A stretch of 64,000 bases of DNA from Sesamum alatum (Eukaryota > Streptophyta > Magnoliopsida > Lamiales > Pedaliaceae), in the NCBI GenBank assembly GCA_034509735.1, contig JACGWO010000011.1, forward strand, positions 26,830,979-26,894,978. The letters are read 5' to 3'. Shown in pieces: positions 59,326 through 64,000 of this stretch. The position numbers and the translations under genes are program-made. A model generated the notes under the pieces. That model was not told where the DNA came from. It made no database searches and saw nothing but the letters and a program-made list of their open reading frames with translations. The stretch's first letter is position 1. The number at the start of each line of letters is the position of its first letter.

Positions 59326-60537
59326 CTATGCTGTAGCTCTCACAGGGCAATTTGAGCTGCTCACAAGATTGCCCACCAAATGCAGATACGTCTTGAGATC
59401 ATGGCACGTCGCTACGTTCCCGTTGCTGAGATGCGGGCAGTCTCTGCTGCTCAGGCGCAGCTCCTTGCCGATCTCGGCGTACACCCACTGCGTGTCCTCG
59501 ACCCGCTTCTGCAGCCAATTCGACGTCTTCGTGGCGTTCTCCTCTAGCACGAATCCGGGAACCTTCGTTATGGGATCGTCGCAATTCACAATTCTCAGCA
59601 CTTTCGTGCCGCTCTTCTCTAGCTGGCGCCGGAAGCTCTTGTTCCCGACTCTCGGCCCTCCGAACGACACGACGGTCACTAGCGGCGCGTGTTTGAATGT
59701 AGTTGTAATGTCGTGGGCCGTCAGCGTCGCCAGTGCCGCCCCTAGGCTGTGCCCTGTCACCGTGATGCTTAGCGGCTCGTCGGCGTATTTGTGGAGGATT
59801 CTGTCGATTTCCTCTCTTATTGAGTCTTGTAGGCTCGACCGTCTGCCTCTGCTCGACGTGTATAAGCTCAGAAACCCACTCTGGACCATCGACTCGCAGT
59901 CGTCCGGCGACATGTCGGCTGGCAGGCAGGTCAGTGTCGCACGAAGGTTCTCGAGCCACTCCATACACGTCGCCGTGCCGCGGTAGGCTATCACCACGTC
60001 ACGACGTCCAAGTCTTGCTATCTCATTCTTGTCATTGCATACCGCCACGTACCCAATCCAGCTGAACTGATTGGACACCCAATCAGGCACCCTGTGATCA
60101 GCCCAGTCCGGCAAGTTGACTCCGCACGTGGCGTACAAGCTTTTCGTCACCTTGTACCCTTTCCGGCCCATCCCGCACTGCTCCAGCATCGAGCCCTTGG
60201 GGTACCTACACATGGCGTACCCGTACGAGGAGGTGTCAAAGTCAAAGCACCGGTACGCGGCCTCAACAAACTCCCCGTACCTCAAAATCTCGGCCCGTAA
60301 GCCGTCGTCGAGAGGGTCGAGCAAGCCCTCCCAATCATTAATCCCTTGGAACTCCATCCACTTGTGGCGAACCGGTTTTGGAACAACAAGGCATTGCCCT
60401 GAATCCCACGAGTTTGTCGCAGTCTTCACACAGGCATTGATCTTCGTGTTAGATCTTTGCCACCGAAAAGCGTGTTTGTTAGGATTATTCATCAAGAAGG
60501 CGTTGCATGGCCGTAGGATGCCGGCAACGTGCTTCAT
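59326..60537 (-). CDS. Class I phospholipase A1, DAD1-like (PLA1-I beta type)
   Basis: Lipase_3-type acyl hydrolase that removes the sn-1 fatty acid from plastid glycero- and galactolipids; relatives feed linolenic acid into jasmonate synthesis. One exon, 403 residues, as is usual for this family. Domains: N-terminal region without clear fold (1-55), HKWMEFQGINDWEGLLDPLD (58-77), a beta-strand block DVVIAYRGTAT (180-190), nucleophile elbow GHSLG (262-266) with Ser264, then NCDDPITKVPG with Asp321, and CHDLKTYLHLV with His379, which together make the expected triad. The ATG at 60537 is the first one in this frame. Typical members carry a plastid transit peptide, but the encoded N-terminus here looks short and basic and not clearly like one. 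A 26-codon ORF in the next frame upstream may hold the lost start (60551-60631). Confidence 0.93.
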   Translation of the reverse strand: MKHVAGILRPCNAFLMNNPNKHAFRWQRSNTKINACVKTATNSWDSGQCLVVPKPVRHKWMEFQGINDWEGLLDPLDDGLRAEILRYGEFVEAAYRCFDFDTSSYGYAMCRYPKGSMLEQCGMGRKGYKVTKSLYATCGVNLPDWADHRVPDWVSNQFSWIGYVAVCNDKNEIARLGRRDVVIAYRGTATCMEWLENLRATLTCLPADMSPDDCESMVQSGFLSLYTSSRGRRSSLQDSIREEIDRILHKYADEPLSITVTGHSLGAALATLTAHDITTTFKHAPLVTVVSFGGPRVGNKSFRRQLEKSGTKVLRIVNCDDPITKVPGFVLEENATKTSNWLQKRVEDTQWVYAEIGKELRLSSRDCPHLSNGNVATCHDLKTYLHLVGNLVSSSNCPVRATA

Positions 60538-60550
60538 CTTGTGTTGGGGA

Positions 60551-60631
60551 TCAACAGAGAATGGAGATGGAGCGGGTAATATCAATGTTTGGATGATACG
60601 ACGACGATATCGAAATTGTGGAAGTAGACAT
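60551..60631 (-). other. Upstream ORF or frameshifted transit-peptide start of the lipase
   Basis: On the minus strand ATG at 60631 opens 26 codons (MSTSTISISSSYHPN..., Ser/Thr/Ile-rich) and stops at TGA 60551-60553, 13 bases before the lipase ATG and in another frame. A Ser/Thr-rich start with few acids is typical of plastid transit peptides. A one- or two-base change near 60555 would join it to the lipase frame. It may be a true uORF, a recent frameshift, or a sequencing error. Confidence 0.55.
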
Positions 60632-60666
60632 ATTTTTGAGGTTGCATGAGGAAAATGAAGTTGGGG

Positions 60667-60681
60667 TTATATATATATATA
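60667..60681 (-). promoter_or_regulatory. TATA box of the lipase gene
   Basis: TATATATATATATA on the minus strand, about 130 bp upstream of the lipase ATG and directly next to an AG repeat (60681-60691). Transcription would start near 60640, only about ten bases before the upstream ATG at 60631. Confidence 0.6.
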
Positions 60682-60691
60682 GAGAGAGAGA

Positions 60692-60876
60692 GGATGATGG
60701 ATGAGTAGTATTGATGGGACGGTGCTTTTAGGTTTTAGGCACATTGGATGATATATTCATGGGATAGATTTGTGGGGACAAGAACAACAAAGTCATCCAG
60801 TCTATTATAATAAGTAGCTAGTCATGGGATTTGTTTGAATCTATCAACACTCTCTCCGTCCTCTAAAGATACTATT
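60692..60876. promoter_or_regulatory. Upstream flank of the lipase gene
   Basis: No recognised motif apart from the AG run and TATA box at its left edge. Confidence 0.35.
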
Positions 60877-61278
60877 ATTCAAATTACAACCAACGTTTGT
60901 AAGTTATTTTTCTGAATTTTAGTATAATTATAAATATTTTTTTATTTTAAAAATTATAAATATCTCTTTGAGGTTTGTAAGTTTTAACTAAGGGTCTGAA
61001 ATGGTTCATTTTGCCCACGATTTTTTATTTAATTGTAAAAAAATCAATCGAGACAAATTATATTTTTTGTCCTCTGTGTAAAAAACATAAGTAATCTCTC
61101 CTGTTCATTTTTATCTAAAAAATTTAGAAACTTTTTAAAAATAATTCAATTTGCATAAGGGCATTTTGGTTAGTTCACCCATAAAAATGAATGAAAATGA
61201 GTTATTTGTTAGATGGTTACAAACCTCAGGAGTATCCATAATTATGCAAACCTCAGGGGATGTAATTGTAATTCACCC
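60877..61278. repeat. Inverted-repeat element, family A
   Basis: Matches the 42657-43081 phrase order, with AAGGGCATTTTGGTTAGTTCACCC and GGTTACAAACCTCAGGAG. It ends GTAATTGTAATTCACCC. The left end is decayed (CAAATTACAACC). No duplication was read. Confidence 0.7.
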
Positions 61279-61494
61279 TTGTTATAATTACAAATGACTC
61301 TCTCATTATTTGAAAAATTATAAATACATAATTTGAAATTAATGGTCGTCTAACAAATACTCCTCTCGTAACAGCCCATTGTCGGAGATATTTGTCAGAC
61401 GACTGTTGATTCCAGAGGATATTTATAATTTTACAAACAACGAGGGGATATTTATAATTATGACAAACTTCAAGAGAGCCCTTGTAATTTACGT
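61279..61494. repeat. Inverted-repeat element, family M, left end missing
   Basis: GTCTAACAAATACTCCTCTCG and its mirror CGGAGATATTTGTCAGACG flank the centre, and the right end reads CCCTTGTAATTTACG. It abuts the family A copy. Confidence 0.6.
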
Positions 61495-62935
61495 TTTTTT
61501 TATAGAATAAAAACAATCACATATTTAGAATATTATCCTTATATATAGACTATCGAGAGCGAACTAATATTGTAGGAATAATTATAATTCTAGTCCCGTG
61601 TATGAATTTATTTTGATAAAATTTGTTCTATAATTTTAAAAATTCGCATATTGAGGATAAAAATATTGGGAATTTGTTAAAATAGGCGAAAAGTGCACCC
61701 AATTAAACTTGTCAGGGGCAATTTTTATTTTGTTATTTAATGTGCGGAATTGAAAATTGTAAGACAAATTTGTCAAAATGAATTCGTACAAGACTGAAAT
61801 TGTCACTCTTTCGTACTTATAGGACTAAAGTAGCAATGTTTCTAAACATTTTAGTACGAAGTTTAAATTTATTTAAAAGACTTCTCTTTCTAGTAAAATA
61901 GATTTTGAAAACTATATGATTAACTTTGAAAATAAAGAAAGACACATTGATGGGAGAAATTAATTTGCATGATTGAATTTATTAGGAAGAGGTTTTAACC
62001 AAATTTCCAAGACATCAAGCCCGAATCCTCTTTGAAATATTTACTTTCCATTTCATTAAATTTAAATATAATGATATAACTGATGATATCAGATTAAAAA
62101 AACACATCTTTATTATTGATACATAACAAAAATAAATAAATAATTAAAAAAAAAAACTAAATACAGACATCGTTTCTGGTACGAAATTCAAAGGAATAAT
62201 TTTCATAACATAAAAAAGAATAAGGTTAGGATAAAACAAAAATTCTAGTCTGAATGAGGTCCGATCATATTTGATTAATACTCATACGATTAACATATAT
62301 TTTAATATATATATATATATATAATGTACAATCAAATTTTTATCTCAGTATTATACATTTTTTAGTAGGAAAAATGCAATTTTAGTCCTATAACTTCTTT
62401 TTTTTTTGAAATAGGTAAATTACATTAGAAGTAAAAATAACAATTACAAGTGCGTACAGCTCTCTCCCTCATCTAAGATTCTAACAATTAGTCCTATAAC
62501 TTAGGTGATGGTATTTTTTATTCTACACAAACTGATTTTCGAAATTTAATTTTGAAATTTAAAAAAATTGATAATTTTAATTATTTTTCGATTAACTTGA
62601 TTGAAAATTTACGCATGACTTACACATAACTCAATTAAATTATATTTTTTATCATGCATAAGTTAATTTACAAAAATAAATAAAAATTAATTCAAAACAG
62701 GTGTAAAATACTGCCCTAATTTGAGTGGGGCGGGAATGAGCCAATTGAGAGAAGTTTCCGACCAGAAAAGAGAAAGCCACGTGGCGTCAGCAGAACGCGT
62801 GAAGAGAGGTAGGGACAGCCATCTAACTCTTGAACGCGGCTTGTTTTTGTACTACTTACACGAACTTCATTGTTTTCTTGCCAATTTAGGTTTCCGTTTT
62901 TCCGGTTGCTGTTTACTATTTTTTGGAGGTTAAAT
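61495..62935. other. Spacer without a recognised gene
   Basis: AT-rich to about 62700. 62720-62935 is less AT-rich and contains a palindromic G-box CCACGTGG (62777-62784) followed by CGTCA, but no gene is visible nearby. Confidence 0.45.
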
Positions 62936-63832
62936 ACAAATTATCTTATGTGATATTGAAAATGAGTAAATTATATTTTTATAAAAAAAATATCAAATTA
63001 TTCTCCTGTATTTTTAAAAATAGAGCAATTAAGCCCCTCACGCGCTTCATGTCATTCACGTGCATTTTTTAAAATTTTTTTATTTTTAATCAGAAAATTA
63101 TATTTACATCCTTATTAATAACCGTTGAATTTGATTGAATCCTAGGTCCAAATTTAACTAATAAAATCTATGGTTCAGATTGTACTTAATTCAATCAACG
63201 GTTTAGATTTAAAATATATATATATATATTTAATAATACATATTTATATGAAATTATTTAAAAATATATGTATAATATATTTTTATTAATTAAATAATAT
63301 ATATGCATGTATATATATATAGGAGAGAGGGAAGAGAGAAAAAGGGTCGCCGCTACTTGCTAGACGCAAGGTCGACCGCCGTGGAGGCCGACAACCTAAG
63401 GAAGGAGGAAGGGGTCGATGAATCTGAGGGAGGGAGGCAGATCTAGGAATGGGGAGAGGAGGGGGAAGGAGGCGACGACGGTGCTGAGGGGAGGAACGCA
63501 TGCGATGGTGTTGAAGGTGGAAGTGGGGGTGGCAGAATTGGGCTAGTTCGGCGGCGATGGAGAAGGGCTGAGGCGGGGGTGGGGGTGGGGGTGGCGGGGG
63601 AAAGGTGGAGGTGGTGGGGAAGGTTGGGGGGGGGGGTATTTTTTTTACATAAAATATATATTTTTATAAATATTATATATTTTATATAATAATATATTAT
63701 AATATATTTAGATATAAATAATATTTTATTATGAAAAATCAGTTAAAAATTGCACCTCAAGCGCATGTAGTACACCACCAAATACAAAGGAATAAATTGC
63801 TTTATCCTTAAAAATACAGGAGATAATGGTTA
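62936..63832. repeat. Possible long inverted-repeat element (family E arms) with a G-rich interior
   Basis: The left arm CTCCTGTATTTTTAAAAATAG...GCAATTAA (about 63002-63030) is mirrored on the right by TTGCTTTATCCTTAAAAATACAGGAG (about 63798-63823). The interior of about 700 bp holds an AT-rich block, a GA/GGT-rich block (63330-63560) and a G-run tract (63573-63640). The ends are not exact. Confidence 0.45.
63573..63640 (+). other. G-run tract, possible G-quadruplex
   Basis: More than six runs of four or more G within 68 bp, the last of ten G. It is the strongest such tract in the window. Confidence 0.75.
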
Positions 63833-63892
63833 AAGGTCCCATGACCCCAAATGTCATGGGTTCAAATCCCCATCAATACGTGGGATGATAGT
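63826..63892 (+). other. tRNA-like (SINE head) sequence
   Basis: AATGGTTAAAGG resembles a D-arm and A box, ATGAC-CCCAAAT-GTCAT forms a 5-bp stem with a 7-base loop, and GGGTTCAAATCCCC resembles a T-arm and B box. No acceptor stem is evident and position 33 is not T, so it is not a working tRNA gene. Likely a tRNA-derived element. Confidence 0.45.
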
Positions 63893-64000
63893 CCACTGTA
63901 GGGCTGCAAACGAGCCTAGCTCGGCCAAAAAATTGAGCTCGAGCTCGAGGAAAGGTAAATGAGCCAAGCTCGAGCTCACGAGCTCAAATTTGAATTTTTT
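63893..64000. repeat. Dispersed repeat cut by the window edge
   Basis: GGGCTGCAAACGAGCC followed by many CTCGAGCTCGA-type words is a phrase seen repeatedly in plant genomes at the end of dispersed elements. Class unknown; it continues beyond the window. Confidence 0.4.

Noticed and set aside
59264..59986. A 240-codon plus-strand open frame opposite the lipase
   Set aside because: It is the antisense shadow of the GC-rich lipase exon; it has no family resemblance.
63826..63892. A functional tRNA gene
   Set aside because: No acceptor stem, wrong base before the anticodon position and no terminator T-run. Kept only as a tRNA-like element.

Overview
The window is nuclear DNA of a flowering plant, most likely a eudicot. 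Its genes have short exons and long GT-AG introns, the spacers are AT-rich and full of transposon debris, and every recognised protein is a plant family member. Five genes can be rebuilt exon by exon, each with an uninterrupted reading frame: COP9 signalosome subunit 7 (558-7106, minus), a PP2A leucine carboxyl methyltransferase (13502-19657, plus), a DUF630/DUF632 protein (27221-30826, plus), an AGC-VIII kinase of the D6PK/AGC1 type (35484-37969, minus) and a class I phospholipase A1 of the DAD1-like type (59326-60537, minus). No tRNA gene, rRNA, CRISPR array or virus was recognised.

Layout. 0-7 kb is CSN7. 7-13.5 kb is a spacer between two divergent genes, filled with transposon remains: an RNase H scrap, a broken CACTA-type (Transposase_24) gene, and a solo LTR of 683 bp carrying a threefold 98-bp tandem repeat. 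13.5-20 kb is the methyltransferase, with a GC-AG intron and a 70-bp CT tract three bases inside another intron. 20-27 kb is repeat-rich spacer. 27-31 kb is the DUF630/632 gene and 35-39 kb the kinase. 39-59 kb is a 20-kb gene desert built of small inverted-repeat elements, two nests of elements inside elements, a possible organelle-derived fragment lying between two direct repeats, and SINE-like pieces. 59-61 kb is the lipase, and 61-64 kb is repeats again.

The most unusual content is the set of short non-coding hairpin-like elements (about 200-900 bp) whose ends resemble GGGTAAATTAC, GGGATAATTAC or GGGTTAATTAC. At least seven related families are present, together roughly 8-9 kb. For five copies I could read perfect 9-bp target duplications and for three more 8 of 9, which points to Mutator-like (MULE) non-autonomous elements. 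Most copies fold back on themselves over almost their whole length, so they could give hairpin transcripts and small RNAs.

The genes do not form one pathway. From memory, the order CSN7 - carboxyl methyltransferase - DUF630/632 matches Arabidopsis At1g02090 - At1g02100 - At1g02110, so the left half looks like conserved gene order expanded by transposons. Functionally they cover protein degradation signalling (CSN7), PP2A methylation linked to brassinosteroid signalling, a myristoylated regulatory protein, auxin-transport-type kinase signalling and plastid lipid hydrolysis.
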